This document shows positions 11,166-22,391 of a DNA stretch of 64,000 bases, in pieces; position 1 is the stretch's first letter; each line of letters begins with the position of its first letter. The stretch is taken from positions 1,736,001-1,800,000 of the forward strand of contig JALUTQ010000045.1 of NCBI GenBank assembly GCA_032718865.1, given 5' to 3'. The position numbers were made by a program, and so were the translations under genes. Below the pieces are notes generated by a model. It did not search any database. It saw only the letters and a program-made list of their open reading frames with translations, and was not told where the DNA came from. This DNA comes from Tilletia caries (Eukaryota; Basidiomycota; Exobasidiomycetes; Tilletiales; Tilletiaceae).

Positions 11166-12090
11166 TCATTCCCAAACCACCAGACAAGTTCAGACTCATA
11201 CAGAACTTCTCGGCCAACGTCGGTGGCTCCAAAGCGACAAACGATCTCATCCCGCGCTCCTGGGCAACCACATGGTCGACGTTTCGCCAGATTGTCGGCA
11301 ACATGCTTTCCTTGGAAGCATGCACCCGTGACGTTGACTCCGCCTACCGTCTACTCCCCGTCCACCCTTCGCAGTGGCCTGCCCTCGTTCTTCGAACAGA
11401 AGAGGGCTTCTTCATCGACACCCGCGTCTCCTTCGGCATCGGTCCGGGAACGGGAGTGTTCGGACGGGTCGGGGAAGCAGCGCTCGACATCTTCCGGGCG
11501 CGAGGATTCGGTCCCCTCGGCCGCTGGGTGGACGACATTCTCTTCTTCCGGGTCCGGCAACGCTCCATCGCAGGCGTCAACGCCCAACGATCTCAACTCA
11601 GCGAGTCTCTGGGTCCACAGCCCTTTCTTCGGCGTGGAGCCAAGTGGTGGGTCGACGGAGAGGGTCGCAGATACGACGAGTCGTATGAGTACCCGCTGCG
11701 AGCATCGACAGGACTCAGCCGGCTCGACGGCTGGCACTACGGCGACGAAGAGATCGAAATTCTTGCCGACGACCTTGGCCTCCCCCTTCACAAACCCACA
11801 CCTTGGTCCTCCATCTTTACATACGCGGAGTACGTTTTCGACATCCGCGAGCGTCGGGCAGGATTGCCAGCCAGCAAGGCTGCGAAGTACAGAGCCGACC
11901 TCGACATCTGGCTCTCCAGCCCTACGCATCGGCTGGAAGATGCGCAGCGACTCCTCGGGCGCCTCCTTCATGCGTCTCCCGTCGTTCTCGACTCTGCTCG
12001 ACACCTCACAAGGCTCATCGGCTTTGTCAACGTTGCCGTCCGGAGCAACGCGCACGCCCGCGCGGAGCGTCATGGGGGTGCCCCCCTGGA
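11166..12090 (+). pseudogene. DIRS-type reverse transcriptase core
   Basis: The frame opens with IPKPPDKFRLIQNFS (fingers), then NDLIPRSW, the Asp-containing ACTRDVDSAYRLLPVHP motif, FGIGPGTGVFGRV (the position of the SPG motif in other elements), and the catalytic RWVDDILFF at about 11520-11547. The first position of the usual F/Y-V-D-D box is Trp here. The thumb follows through RLLGRLLHASPV. The segment continues across the insertion at 12091-12893: GGAPLD joins DEDVQWWRERL exactly when that insertion and one TSD copy are removed. The upstream part lies at 3998-4304. Confidence 0.85.
12083..12090 (+). repeat. 8-bp target duplication of hAT-like insertion A (left copy)
   Basis: CCCCTGGA is repeated at 12894-12901. 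Eight-base duplications are characteristic of the hAT superfamily, though some other superfamilies share the size. Confidence 0.85.
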
Positions 12091-12893
12091 TAAGGATGGG
12101 CGCGGAGTAAGCCCCGGAGTGGGTTTCCCGGAGTTCCCCGACTAGTCGGGGCCTCACTCCGGGGGAGTACGGAGTACGGAGTGCATTTTCGAGGATTTAC
12201 TCCCGCTGATTGAATTCTGCAGGAGTACGGAGCGCAAGCCTGTCATGTCCCCGGAGTACGGAGTACGGCAAGGCCTGGAGCTAATTTTTCCCCGGAGTAC
12301 GGAGTGACTAGCTCGAATGCCAGACGGAGTGCGGAGTTTCCCCGAAACTCCGGGGCGCTCCGGGGCCGTGCCTTTTTTTCAAAAATCGGGTCGCAATTCT
12401 GAAAATTTCAGTCAGAAATGGTCATATTTTTGCTCTGATTTTTCAAAAAAAACATTGGCAAAAATTATTTTTTTCAGATTTCTCATTTGGGGTTCATATT
12501 GGGTGTTGGTGAGCTCTACGACCGTCAACGATGATTCTGTCGAACAAACACGTGGATGGAAGGGCGGCAATCAATGTAAGGGTCCCGATTTCTCAAGTTT
12601 TTGTAGGACCTCTGCGAACGTTCCCCGGAGTACGGAGTTTCGGGGGGAGTAGTCGCGCTCCGTCACCCCGGAGTGCGGAGTGGACTTTGAAATTTATCGA
12701 AATTTAGCCGGAGTACGGAGCTGGCGCAATGAGATGGGGAGATTTTTGTGCGGAGCGCGGAGTGGAGTTGGGGCGACTGCCTAAAAATGAGCGGAGTACG
12801 GAGCGCGAAAATGCATCTCAAAATCAGCCGGAGTCAGCCGGAGTAGGGGCCCCGGAGTACGGAGCACTCCGGGGCCCTCCGCGCCCATCCCCA
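12091..12893. mobile_element. Non-autonomous hAT-like element A (803 bp)
   Basis: The ends are inverted repeats of the form TAAGGATGGGCGCGGAG on the left and its near-complement on the right (two mismatches), flanked by the 8-bp duplication CCCCTGGA. The interior has no coding frame of note but is packed with CGGAGTACGGAG-type units (for example around 12160-12320, 12620-12720 and 12790-12870), like the subterminal transposase-binding repeats of hAT elements. It is inserted in the DIRS-like polyprotein between RT and RNase H. It is the same size class and has the same CGGAG-rich texture as element B at 36712-37499. Confidence 0.82.
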
Positions 12894-12901
12894 CCCCTGG
12901 A

Positions 12902-13439
12902 CGAGGATGTACAATGGTGGAGGGAACGGCTCAATGGCGAAGAGGTATGGAGATCCATTGCCCAGTATGCTCCCCGGGACATCAAACTCTACGTTGATGC
13001 GTCCTCGGACTGGGGCATCGGCATCTGGTGGGACGGTCGCAATGCCGCGTATCGCCTTCGAACGGATTGGTGATCGCACGGGAACGGCAGAGACATCCAG
13101 TTTGCGGAAGCTTTGGCCATTGAGGTTGGCCTCCTTCACGTCTTCGCGACCGGTCTTCGGTCCGCAGCTCTCATCGTATACACGGACAACACAGGAGTTC
13201 AATTCGGCGTCCCACGCGGACGTATGCGGAACGAAGCCGCAACCATCGTCATCGAACGCATACATGAGCTTCAAGTCCGGCACGACGTGGTGGTCCACAC
13301 TCGGCGGGTCGCATCAGCCGACAACCCTGCTGATGGACCCAGTCGTGGGATCCTCATCCCACCAACCCTTCCCGCAATCGTACTTCCCCCTTGCGTTGCC
13401 GCGGAGTTCCGTCCCGACCCGCAGTCGTCCTCGACCTGA
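12902..13439 (+). pseudogene. DIRS RNase H domain with internal stop
   Basis: After the insertion the frame reads DEDVQWWRERL, then KLYVDASSDWGIGIWW (first catalytic Asp), an in-frame TGA at 13071-13073 just after YRLRTDW, and then GRDIQFAEALAIEVGLL (catalytic Glu), VYTDNTGVQFGV (Asp) and ASADNPADGPSRG (final Asp). This is the RNase H motif series of DIRS-like elements. The TGA is a point mutation rather than a frame slip because both sides stay in the same frame. It removes RNA from RNA-DNA hybrids during reverse transcription. Confidence 0.82.
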
Positions 13440-13441
13440 CA

Positions 13442-14740
13442 TTGGCAAAGACAAGCAGCACGTGAAGAAGGCTCGCATCCCTGAGCGATCACAGGCATCA
13501 CGTCCCTCCGTGGCCGCGTTAAGAGCGGCGCGTCAGCAGACCACGAAGATACAAGCAGCTTCCTCTCCCGGTGCTGCGTCGAATCGCCGCCGATTTACTC
13601 CTCAGCCGCTCACAGTCGCCCACTCATCGCTGCGTCCCGACGTCCTTGCTCACCAGAGACTGTCGTCTTGGCGTCCAGTCACAGCGCTTCAAGGAACGCA
13701 CTTGTCCTTCGAGGAGGTAGCGTCCGTCAGCGCTGCCATGGCTGATTCCTACAGCGAGGATACGTTGAAGTCGTACGGGTCAGGCCTAGCACGTTGGCAC
13801 CAGTGGTGCGATCACCGCGGTGTTCCCGAACAGCTCCGGTGTCCTGCCCCTGCCGAGCTTCTCGAATACTTCATTCTCCAGCACGCCGGCCAATTTTTCT
13901 CCGACACCATCGGCACGTGGTTGTCTGGTATGCGAGCCTGGCATCGGATTCGGAATCAATCTTGGCCGGCCGGGGATATGCGTCGGACTGAGCTCATCCG
14001 ATACGCGGCTTTGCATACTCCCTCCACCAGTCGCAAACCAGCCCGTCCTGCCGTTACGCTGGAGTGGCTATCTGCCATCCTCAGCGTCGTCAAGCTCGAC
14101 AGCCCCGGGGATGTGGCAGCGGCAGCGGCGGCATCTGTTGCATTCTGGGGTCTGCTGCGGCTTGGGGAAATTACATGTTCGCCGAAGAACTTTGATCAGC
14201 GAAAGAACATCTCCCGCACTGGAGTTACCTTCGCCTCGGCGTACGGGGGGGGGGGTAGTCACTGCAACGCTCTCGCTACCCTTCACCAAGACAAGCCCTC
14301 ACGGTCAGCGTGTCGTCCTAACGGAGCGACCATCATCGGTCGACCCCCTGCTTTGGCTCCGCCGACATCTGGCGCTCAACACGGTCTCGAACGACGAGGA
14401 GAACAGCCTGCTTGCCTTCCGATATGGGAGGGGCGTCACACAGATGCGCCGCAAGACGCTGACGTCCCGGCTCCAGATCCTGGCCAAACGCGCCGACTTG
14501 CCGGTGATCGATGGCCATAGTTTCAGAATCGGCGGCTGTACGGAGTTGTTACGCGCAGGGAACGCCTTCGACGATGTGCGCGTCCATGGACGGTGGTCCA
14601 GTGAGGCGTGGCAGCGCTATGTGCGTGACCACGCAGAGATCATGGCGCCCCGGCTACATCTCGACGACACGGCATTATCACGTTTAGTCGCAGCTGAACG
14701 GGAGCGAGGCGTGGGCCCGCGCGCCGGTGCAGTCGGCTAA
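13442..14740 (+). pseudogene. Tyrosine recombinase of the DIRS-like element
   Basis: An N-terminal core-binding domain (DSYSEDTLKSYGSGLARW, about 13745-13800) is followed by the catalytic domain: Arg in AFWGLLRLGEI (about 14150-14172), HSFR in GHSFRIGGCTELL (about 14515), HGRW (about 14586) and the likely nucleophile Tyr in WQRYVRDH (about 14615). A run of eleven G at 14245-14255 shifts the frame by one base between the first Arg and the rest, so the copy is broken as written. This enzyme would integrate the circular DNA intermediate. The frame overlaps the end of the RNase H frame. Confidence 0.85.
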
Positions 14741-14764
14741 CCATGCTGGTAATCGGGAAGGGAG

Positions 14765-14905
14765 GCCCACTCTCGAGCTCGGCCCAAAATCATAGGCCCG
14801 CGCCCACCCACCTGCGGTGGGTCGCTCCCAACAATCACTTGTTCGCGACAACCGACGGAGGCGACGAGGAAGACTGCGGGTGCGCAGCCGGACTGTACCG
14901 AGGAG
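14765..14905 (+). repeat. 3' terminal region of the DIRS-like element
   Basis: The stretch contains GGCCCGCGCCCACCCACCTG with a short hairpin (ACCCACCTGCGGTGGGT) and GACTGCGGGTGCGCAGCC. A clearly related sequence in opposite orientation occurs at about 24990-25145. Being noncoding, downstream of the recombinase and repeated elsewhere, it is most likely part of the element's terminal or internal complementary repeat. Confidence 0.6.
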
Positions 14906-15245
14906 CACCCTCTTGCCAGGGAATGCTTATCAGACCGTGGAGGTGAGAGCTGCTGTGGTAGCCGGTGTGCCGTCCGCCAGTCGCAGTACGTCGCGGTCCC
15001 AGCTCGACTTCAGCCTCGCACAACAACAGCCACCAGCTTCAGGTAGCGATAGCAACAATGAAAAGGGGAGAGGAAGCGAGGAAGCATAGAGATACAAGCC
15101 AAAGGATCGCTGATTATTCTTCCCTTTCGCCGCTCCTCCCACTTGTAACCTCTCTCTCTCCCTAAATCAGCCCTTCTTTTCTCCACTAGGGTCGCCGAGT
15201 CGTCTCCGGGACAGTCTCGTCGCCGTCACTACGCTCAGCGCCGCC
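14906..15245. other. Intergenic, no gene seen
   Basis: The sequence downstream of the retroelement holds a CAACAACAGCCACC stretch and a CT-rich block (15115-15190) resembling a promoter for a rightward gene, but no supported reading frame. Confidence 0.3.
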
Positions 15246-15761
15246 TCAGACCGCAAGACTGCCTATAGTGCCTGCGGCTTGCTCTCTGGCACCACCTCTA
15301 ATGCCTGCCCCGCCGACAAGGCCAAGCAGATTAAAACCACCAGCGTCAAGCCCTTCTACATAACGTCTCACACGAGTGCTTGCAGCAGCCGTTTCAATGT
15401 CCACACCCTCGCAGTTCGCGTGAGCCCCATCTGAATTCAATCTGTAAGGCATGCCACCGTAGCCAGGTATTGAGTTGAAGCGTTCGCTGACCGCTGCTTT
15501 GATTTCCCATCGTTGAATCACCATTAGACCTACCGCCAATACTATCAACCCCGCCACCAAGAATTCGGTCGATGTCGAGATGTGCGGTGCCAACCCTGCC
15601 TCCAGCTTCGGATGCAACGACATGCCGCTCACCAGCGCGACTTTTTTTTCGTCCTTAGTGGCCGTCCTGCTGCGAGCCACCTCAATTCCAGTGCTGAGTG
15701 CTACTTCGATGATCAGCTCAGCAAGGACAAGTGTGCCAAGTGAGAAGAACTGATACTGCAT
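15246..15761 (-). CDS. Possible small membrane protein
   Basis: A minus-strand frame opened at the ATG at 15761 gives 171 aa with two hydrophobic segments, LGTLVLAELIIEVAL near the N-terminus and FLVAGLIVLAVGLMVI near residue 70, and a Gly-rich C-terminus (GLVGGAGIRGG). The frame continues open further upstream, but that part looks non-coding. A diverged copy of about 130 bp around the second hydrophobic segment occurs at 61487-61625, where STEYLLA and GLMVILRGELAA are recognisable on the same strand though not in one frame. That repeat is the only support beyond the open frame. I do not recognise the family. Confidence 0.35.
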   Translation of the reverse strand: MQYQFFSLGTLVLAELIIEVALSTGIEVARSRTATKDEKKVALVSGMSLHPKLEAGLAPHISTSTEFLVAGLIVLAVGLMVIQRWEIKAAVSERFNSIPGYGGMPYRLNSDGAHANCEGVDIETAAASTRVRRYVEGLDAGGFNLLGLVGGAGIRGGAREQAAGTIGSLAV

Positions 15762-15920
15762 ACAATGGCGATAGCGGTGGCGGTGGTGATAGTGGGAGTG
15801 GCTACAGGACCTACGTAACCCGCCACGGGCACCACGGACCCAAGCGTTCCGAGGTTGGCAACAGTGAGCACATGATCCCGGATAAGAAGCACAAGCTGAA
15901 AGACAGGGCGATGGTAGCAC

Positions 15921-17315
15921 TGGTGGGCGGTCTGGTCCTCACTCTCCCGTGCTGACTTCTATGAACACTTCTTTCTCAGCCAGAATCATCAACCCGGGAC
16001 AGCTCAAAGGAGCCGACAACTGGACTGAGGTTTCACGTCATCCAGGCCCATTTGATCGTCTCCTCGGCCACATCACTTCCTTCCTGTCATCCTTCTTGTC
16101 GCCCTCATCTATCGTCGTCATCGCTACATCACAAGATCATCAGATACATTATTATGTATGCTGATACGACGATGACCAGTCGCCGCCCCGAGGGCTCAAG
16201 ACGAAGAGGAGGCAAAGACAATTATGAACGTGCTGAAACGGGGCTCGCCTATAAAAAGCTCCTCCGAAATGGAGCCGCGGAGGAGCCTCGACTCGCAAGT
16301 CGCAACCGGAGGATGACCTGAAAGCAGTCGACCTTGTGCCTTAATTTGACCTTTCTCCCGCCTCTCTCCCGTCAGGAGCGCAGGATTCAGGACAACGGTG
16401 GCAGTCATATCGCATTATGCATTATGGTCCATGCCCTGACCAGCGGCCAACGATGAATATGAGATGGAGGTGAAGATGAAGTTACTACAGGCGACGCCCG
16501 CCCCGAGCAAGCGGCCGCACAGTTGATACAGCCACGGATGTTCAGTCCTTCGCGGTGAAGGCGCGCTGACTGCCGGCCGTCCGAGACGGAGTGTGGCGTC
16601 GGATTATTTACTGTTCCAGCGATTCTACAGCGAAATGAGATGAGATTGCGGTTGGCGGCCAGGTTGGACAGGTGAAAATTCTCTGCTCTGCTCCTTCGAG
16701 CTGCTTCTTCCCCTCCATCATCTTCGTCTCCCTCGCCTCTCTCCCTCAGACGCTCGGTCGACGACTTGAACGTGTCCTTTGCTGTCCCACCCACCTCCCC
16801 GTGCGTTTCCTCCCCTCCTAGCGCCGCTAGTCCCGGACCGCACGCAGCGGCGGACACGGCGTTCGAGCTCCAAGCTCAACCCCCAATTTGATGCGCTCGT
16901 CTCCTTGTCTAACTGATTACATTAGAACACCACACAGTGCGAGGACGGCCGAGGTGTTACTTCGGCGTTGTCTGCGTCCTCGTACGATCCCTTTACCCTT
17001 CCAACTTCCGACTTCCGTCCGGCGTCAGGCGTCAGGGCCGAGGGGACCCATCGTTGCGGAGCATAGCCCAGTGCCCACCTCACTTATACCACAGCCTCAA
17101 TCCTGATTGACCGAATCCTCCCGCACATAAATGAGGACTACGCCCACTGCGTCGGAAATCCCAGTACATACATGAAGGCACGGAGAGTTGCATGTGTCCC
17201 TGCATGCCTCATCCGCAGTAGTAGGCGGCATTCCGGCCCAAGGCCAAACGCGAAACCCTCATTTCTCCTACGAAAGGAAAAAAACGGGGGTAGGAAGGAA
17301 GAGGAAGGGCAAACG
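15921..17315. other. Long intergenic stretch
   Basis: I see no supported gene. A 150-codon minus-strand frame (16405-16857) lacks any recognisable domain. The last part, up to the TATA box at 17316, is the likely upstream region of the secreted barrel protein. Confidence 0.35.
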
Positions 17316-17323
17316 TATAAATA
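17316..17323 (+). promoter_or_regulatory. TATA box of the secreted DPBB gene
   Basis: TATAAATA lies 135 bp upstream of the ATG at 17458, followed by a CT-rich leader typical of strongly expressed fungal genes. Confidence 0.6.
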
Positions 17324-17457
17324 GAGCTATTGGCGCGCCGCTGAACTCTCCTCCCTTACCTCTTCTTACCCACTTCTCAATTCCTCTTCGTATCCTCACC
17401 TCAACTCCTCACCTCCTCTTTCTTCTCCTTGAACCCGCGCCCATTTTTTCTACCAAC

Positions 17458-18005
17458 ATGATCGCTATTCCTCGTCTCTTCGCCGCCGTCGCCCTCCTCG
17501 CTGCCGTTGTGGTCAGCGCTGCCCCGAGCCGCGACAAAACCTACCCTGCCTGTGACCCTCCCTCGAAAGGTCCCGTCCACGGCAAATGCCACCAAATGAA
17601 CATGAAGACCGACCAAGATCCCTTCTACATCGCCCCTGGGCTCGGCGCGTGCGGCGTCACCTACAACGACAACGTGATGGGTGCCTGCCTCAGCCCGGGT
17701 TGGATCAACTCCGTGAGTATGAGCTCAGAATGTCATGGTCGGGGAGCTTGCAGAATTTGTTCTGACCCATTGCTTTACTCCCCATCCGTCTTCAGGGCTA
17801 CTACAGCTCCTGCGGCCGGAAGACCACCGTCACCAATCCTCGCAACGGCAAGTCGATCCACGTCGTCATCATTGACGCCTGTGTATCGGCTTCCTGCAAC
17901 GACATCATGCTCACGAAGGCGGCCTTCCAGGCCATCGGCGGTAACATGGCGTCTGGCCACGTCGACAACAAAGTCAACTGGTACTTTGACGACCAGCACA
18001 AGTGA
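17458..18005 (+). CDS. Secreted double-psi beta-barrel (barwin/RlpA-like) protein
   Basis: Exons 17458-17712 and 17796-18005 are joined over an 83-nt intron (GTGAGT...TTCAG) in phase 0, giving 154 aa. The first 20 or so residues (MIAIPRLFAAVALLAAVVVSA) are a signal peptide. The mature part shows the DPBB pattern: GLGACGVTYNDNVMGACL, CGRKTTVTNPRNGKSIHV, VIIDACVSASCNDIMLTKAAF, ending VNWYFDD. In the family an Asp at the VIIDAC position and Cys pairs hold the barrel. Related fungal proteins act outside the cell on walls or as plant-interaction factors; no enzymatic activity can be read from this sequence. The gene ends about 250 bp before the Harbinger element. Confidence 0.88.
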
Positions 18006-18259
18006 GGCAAGCGTAACGAGTAGGAGCTGTACCGGCCCTTTGGATTCTCCTGCACGCGCGATGGTGGTGAGTTTAACAAACAGAGCGGCGGGCGGGTCCG
18101 TCTCGTGACTCGTCCCCGCTCACGCTCTTGCCTGTTTCTCCGTGCCTCGCTGACAACTGTGCAACCTCCTTCGATCACAGTTGATCCTACCTCGCTCATG
18201 AGACCTCAGCGCCGCCGTAAAGGAGGGTTGAGGTGGCACATCCATCTATCACTCGTAAT

Positions 18260-18312
18260 AGGGGTTGTCACGCAGACGGAGGAACTCTGATTAAACCCGA
18301 AGAAATGCTATA
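18260..18312 (+). repeat. Left TIR of the Harbinger element
   Basis: AGGGGTTGTCACGCAGACGG continues to GAGGAAC, then about 10 extra bases (TCTGATTAAA), then CCCGAAGAAATGC, which matches the right TIR again. The extra bases are absent from the right end. Confidence 0.85.
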
Positions 18313-18613
18313 AGCGAGGTTTTAGCGCGGTTCCTCGAGGAAAATGGGACGGAGGAACAGAGGAGGTCTGGAGCTCCTCTGTTTTGACCCTCCTCCGAAA
18401 AAATTCCTTCATCTTTGATTCTTGGCTTGTCGCATAGCAACAACAGTCTCGCGACAGGGTGTTGATTTATCGCAACACCGTGTAGATGCATATGTCTTCT
18501 TGTCTCCCATCCTTGCTCAGCCGTAGTGAAGAGAACCATCATCATCATCTCAGCTGCCGTGACTCTCCTAAACCCACCAGCATCGCCACCAGCATCGAGT
18601 TCTACAGCGCTTC

Positions 18614-20496
18614 ATGTCTACCCAACCGTCTTCCGCAGCGCTGCCGCCCGCGCGCACTGATCCCCCGGCATCGGCCACATCCGTTCCGTCAGAGGAAAGA
18701 GCGGAAGGAGGAGGGAAGAAGTGGCCAGTCATTCCGTATGTATCTCGTATTTTCCCTTTCCTTTCTCCTCCCCAATCTCTTTCCTTCCCTCTCCTTTCAA
18801 TTCTTTTTGAATTCTTCCCCTGTTCCCTAACTTTCCTCGTGCCCAAAATTCATTTCCCATCCACATCCTTTCCTGTCTCGTTTCTCACTGGTTGGCCTTG
18901 GGCCTTGTCATGGGAGCCTGACGAATGGGACTATGGAAGGGTCAATGAGGGCTGTGGATTCTGTGGTCTGTGGATGGCGAAGCCAGGTCCTGTTACCGGT
19001 GACCATAGGCTGGGGTTAGCGCATGACGCAGAGAGGTTAGGGGGGTGGATGGGTGGGAAGACACTCGAAATCATATCCTAACCACGTTCTTACCTCTTCG
19101 CTGTAAGGGCTAAGATGACTGATCACGGATGCTGTTGTTTCCCTTTGTTTTAGGTGGAAGGAAGACGAATTTGCTTTGGAGCACAAGCTCGTTACCCTTC
19201 TCCATGAATTCGACGCGTATCGCAAGGTCTGGTTCTGCCACAAGAACGAAGCACACTCGAACGAGAACAAGTCTTCTGCCGGCAAGGGCCTTGCGGTGCA
19301 GCTTCTGAAGGATACCGTGCTCAAGAAGCACGTTGCAGACCCTAAAAGCGCGAGTCTGAAGCACTATGGATCTCGTATTGTGCAGAAAATTGAGTGAGCA
19401 GCCCCCCTTCCCATTCTCCCCTGGCTCCTACTCGTCCTTGTCCTCTAGCTGCTCCCTGCACCTGCATGTGGATCGTGGTGCTGACACTGCTGAGCGCTGA
19501 CGGTGTTTCTTATCCTTGATTCAGTCAGAAGACCGGCCGTGGCCTTCTGACTCTCTTTTTATCAGGCTCGAACGGAGCTCAAGATCACTGGTAACGGTGT
19601 GAAATCTGAACATGACTTGAGTGACGAGTCTAGCAACCTTTGGGGTGAGCATGGGAACGTGTGGATCTATCTGCAATCTTCATCGATCGTTGTGGTTTTT
19701 GTTGTGTTCACGTTTCTTTTTCTTTCATGTCAGTTCAAGTCCGTAAGAGGGTGCCCTGGTACTTCGAGCTGGCCTCTCTCGTCGGTTCACGACTAGATAT
19801 CGGCACTGCCGCCGTCACGAACAGCTCTTCGGACGGCGCGAGCACAGTCTTGGATGCCCGCAATAAGGCAGGTAAGAAGCAGAAGAAGAAGAAGGGGACG
19901 AAGGAAGGAGAGGAGAAGAGCGACGGAGAGGAATCAGGAGAGGAGAGCAGCGAGGACGAGGAGGACAGTGAGGGAGATGATGAGGAAGAGGAAGAGGAAG
20001 GCCTGGATGGAGAGGGTGGTGCGATTCAGGAAGGAGATGGTAGTGGTGGTGGTGGAGAATCAAGCAGTGATGGGTCGGGAGCGAAGGGCAAAGGCAAAGT
20101 TCCTGCGACTCCTGATCGCCATGGAGCTAAGAGGGTGAGAACCATGTTTCTATGGTTTGAAAGTTTCTATGGTGTGGAAGAAGACGACCGCGCTGCTCAA
20201 CCTTACCTCTGTCTTGTTTCCAGTCTCTCCCTGAGGGAAGCAGCCCTGGCGGACCGAACCCCCCAAAGAAACGCAAGCCAGTTGATTCGATGAAGGAGAT
20301 GGTCATGGCTCGAATGGAGGCCAAGGAGAAGGAGAGGGCAGATCTCATCGCCCACGAGGCTGCCAAGCAGGAGCGGGAGCAGGAGATGGAGCGACTCAAG
20401 CACCAGACCGAGGTTCAGAAGCAGAAGACGGCAGAGCTCGAGATCGAACGGCTCCAGCTTCAGCTGCGTCTCAGGCAGATGCAGCGTGACATCTAG
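18614..20496 (+). CDS. Myb/SANT-like partner protein of the Harbinger element
   Basis: Exon 1 is 18614-18735 and exon 2 is 19154-19393, which encodes a compact domain WKEDEFALEHKLVTLLHEFD...VWFCHKNEAHSNENKSS. A small exon or exons lie in about 19565-19645 (ending SDESSNLW), followed by an exon from about 19731 to 20133 and a last exon from 20222 to 20496. The junction around 19394-19565 is not settled. A very acidic stretch (about 19870-20060) is followed by PPKKRKPVD, a nuclear-localisation signal, and a C-terminal coiled coil rich in Glu, Lys and Gln ending LRLRQMQRDI. In Harbinger elements such a protein brings the transposase into the nucleus and to the TIRs. It is convergent with the transposase gene. 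Confidence 0.72.
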
Positions 20497-20817
20497 GCAC
20501 GAAGCCTCTTCTCCATGCCATCTTCCCACCATGCAATCTCACTTTCATCTCACGATATGTCTCTCCTGGAACGTATGGACTGAAAGCAGTCAGAAGAGTG
20601 ATGTGTCGTTTCATTGTCACGAGAAAGAACGTTTTGCAGATCATAGAAAGCGTGGTCAGAACGTTCTTCGAGACTGACGAGGGGGGGATGGCTTTGCAGA
20701 GTATAGCCATGAGCCCGTCTCGGAACTTGTGCGCTCGAGCGAGCTGTCGCGCTCGAGACTCTCCTGTTGCAGCGTTGCCGGTGCCTCCCTGTTCTTCAGC
20801 ATTCTCATTGCGAGCCC

Positions 20818-22391
20818 CTACGGCCTGGTCCCCCGGTCCGCCGCTTCCCAGGCCGTACCCGCCGCATAGAACGGGTCCATCGAGGCATCACCCTGCTCCA
20901 CCCACTTGGCCGTCTGGTGGAGCAGTACCGCAGCACGAAGCCACAAGCAAGCGTATTGTACATCGTCCTGTGAAGTGTAGTAATTTTTAGACGTCAGAAT
21001 TTGCATCGTAAGCTATGCCCCTGCCATCCTGATGTAACTACTTGCCTCAGTTTTGATTCTCACTCGCAACTCTTTCAGACATTGGAACCGACCCTTCAGC
21101 CACCCAATGGTGTGCTCAGAGCTGATTCGGATTCGAGACAGGTGATAGTTGAAGTGACGATTGTGCGTCGGGTCTTTGAGAGGTCGGGTGAAAGGGAGAA
21201 CCTGAACAGAGAGAACGTACATCAGACTGAGGCCTCCTCATTCATCGCGTTCATAACGCATACTCACCAACCAGTCCTGTCTCTTATAGCCAGCGTCTGC
21301 CCAGCACCATTCTCCAGCTTCCAGCATCTCCGAATGACGTTGGGCCAGTCGCGTGTCCTCAAAGGCAACAGAGTCACAGCGACTGCCCGTCCTGCCCACA
21401 GAGAAATCGATTATATTCATCTGGTGATCATTAACAATCTGAGAGATAGATACATGTCAGCGCAAGCCGTTGTGTGAAAGGAGAGCACGGAGGGTAGCAT
21501 CTTGACTCACTTGGACGTTCATGCTATACCTTCCCTTGCGATCGAACCAAGCAGGTCCGTACAGGTACGGCTTCTCGGCCAGAGGCACCGTCGTACCGTC
21601 CACCCCACACCAACCTCCTCTCCATTCAGGTGTAGATCGTGCCGCGGCCTCGTTCTTAGAGGCCTCACGTGGCTCCCCCTTTCGCTGGCCATCGTACACT
21701 GTTCCTCAGTGTCTCCGACCGTAGTACCGCCTGTAGAACCCTATTCGTGCATTTGACCACAGTCCCCCCTGCCTAATCCAAACCGCGACGCAATTGAACC
21801 CTCAGTAGCCGCATTCCCATAGTGCCCCAGTCTGTAGAGAAGCACGGCAAGCTGAACCTCGACTGAGATTTGCGTCTTTCCGGGCGCCGTATAAAACATC
21901 GTCCCCTTTGATTTGATCGAGGATGAAGTCGAATGCGGGACCCGAGACGCGCAGCTCCTCACGAAAAGCACTGGGACGGCTAACAAACACATGGATAGGG
22001 AGGATTTCAGTACAGAGTAGTCAGCATTGGGCACATTAGTCCTGCATAGGCAACGCAGAAGTAGTAGTAGAGGTGTAAATAATACCCACTTTTTCTTATG
22101 ATCAAAAATGATATCTATCAGATCACCTGTTCGAGGCACAGGTTGACGAGGCTCGAGATACCGATGCGTAGCCGTGTAAATATATTCATCCACGAGCTCG
22201 TCCCTCATGGCCTCCGTAATCGTATTGTCTGACGCAGCTCTGAGAGAAGGAAGACGAAGAACCGGAACCGAGCGAGGCAGGGAAAGAGAGTCCTCTTCGT
22301 CGCTGGAAAAAAAAGCGTCCATGACCTCGGCAGCATAGAATGCCTCCCGGAGGTCATCGTATGCCGTCTGGTGGACAGTCCTCCTAGGCAT
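20818..22391 (-). pseudogene. PIF/Harbinger DDE transposase (DDE_Tnp_4 type)
   Basis: The minus-strand start is at 22391 (MPRRTVHQTAYDDLREAF). Introns are recognisable at about 22087, 21510, 21260 and 21045. Catalytic residues are visible in order: Asp in GVDGTTVPLAEKPYLYG (about 21620), Asp in WCWADAGYKRQ (about 21285) and Glu in ISSEHTIGWLKGRF (about 21110). The helix-turn-helix-like part reads LGHYGNAATEGSIASRFGLGRG. Runs at 21903-21906, 21764-21769 and 21675-21679 each carry one base too many, breaking the frame three times. The protein ends AADRGTRP at the TAG at 20818. The enzyme would cut at the TIRs. Confidence 0.82.

Larger units (their letters stand above)
1953..14905 (+). mobile_element. 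DIRS-like tyrosine-recombinase retrotransposon, interrupted twice
   Basis: Reading left to right, the element has a gag with a CCHC-like zinc region, a DIRS-type reverse transcriptase, an RNase H and a tyrosine recombinase, the order of basidiomycete DIRS/Ngaro-type elements, which integrate with a recombinase rather than a DDE integrase. Two insertions break it: the gypsy element at 4305-11160 and a hAT-like element at 12091-12893. When each is removed with one copy of its target duplication, the RT-RNase H frame reads straight through both scars. Without the insertions the element is about 5.3 kb. The right end is set by about 150 bp (14765-14905) that recurs inverted at about 24990-25145; the left end is not resolved and 1953 is only the first ATG. 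An in-frame stop and frame slips suggest it is inactive. Confidence 0.8.

Noticed and set aside
13071..13073. End of the RT-RNase H gene
   Set aside because: The same frame continues through the TGA with the remaining RNase H motifs, so this is a point mutation rather than a natural stop.
19394..19565. Exact splice junction between exons 2 and 3 of the Harbinger partner gene
   Set aside because: Several GT/AG choices were tried and none gives a phase-consistent join to the good reading frame at 19570-19640, so no junction is claimed.
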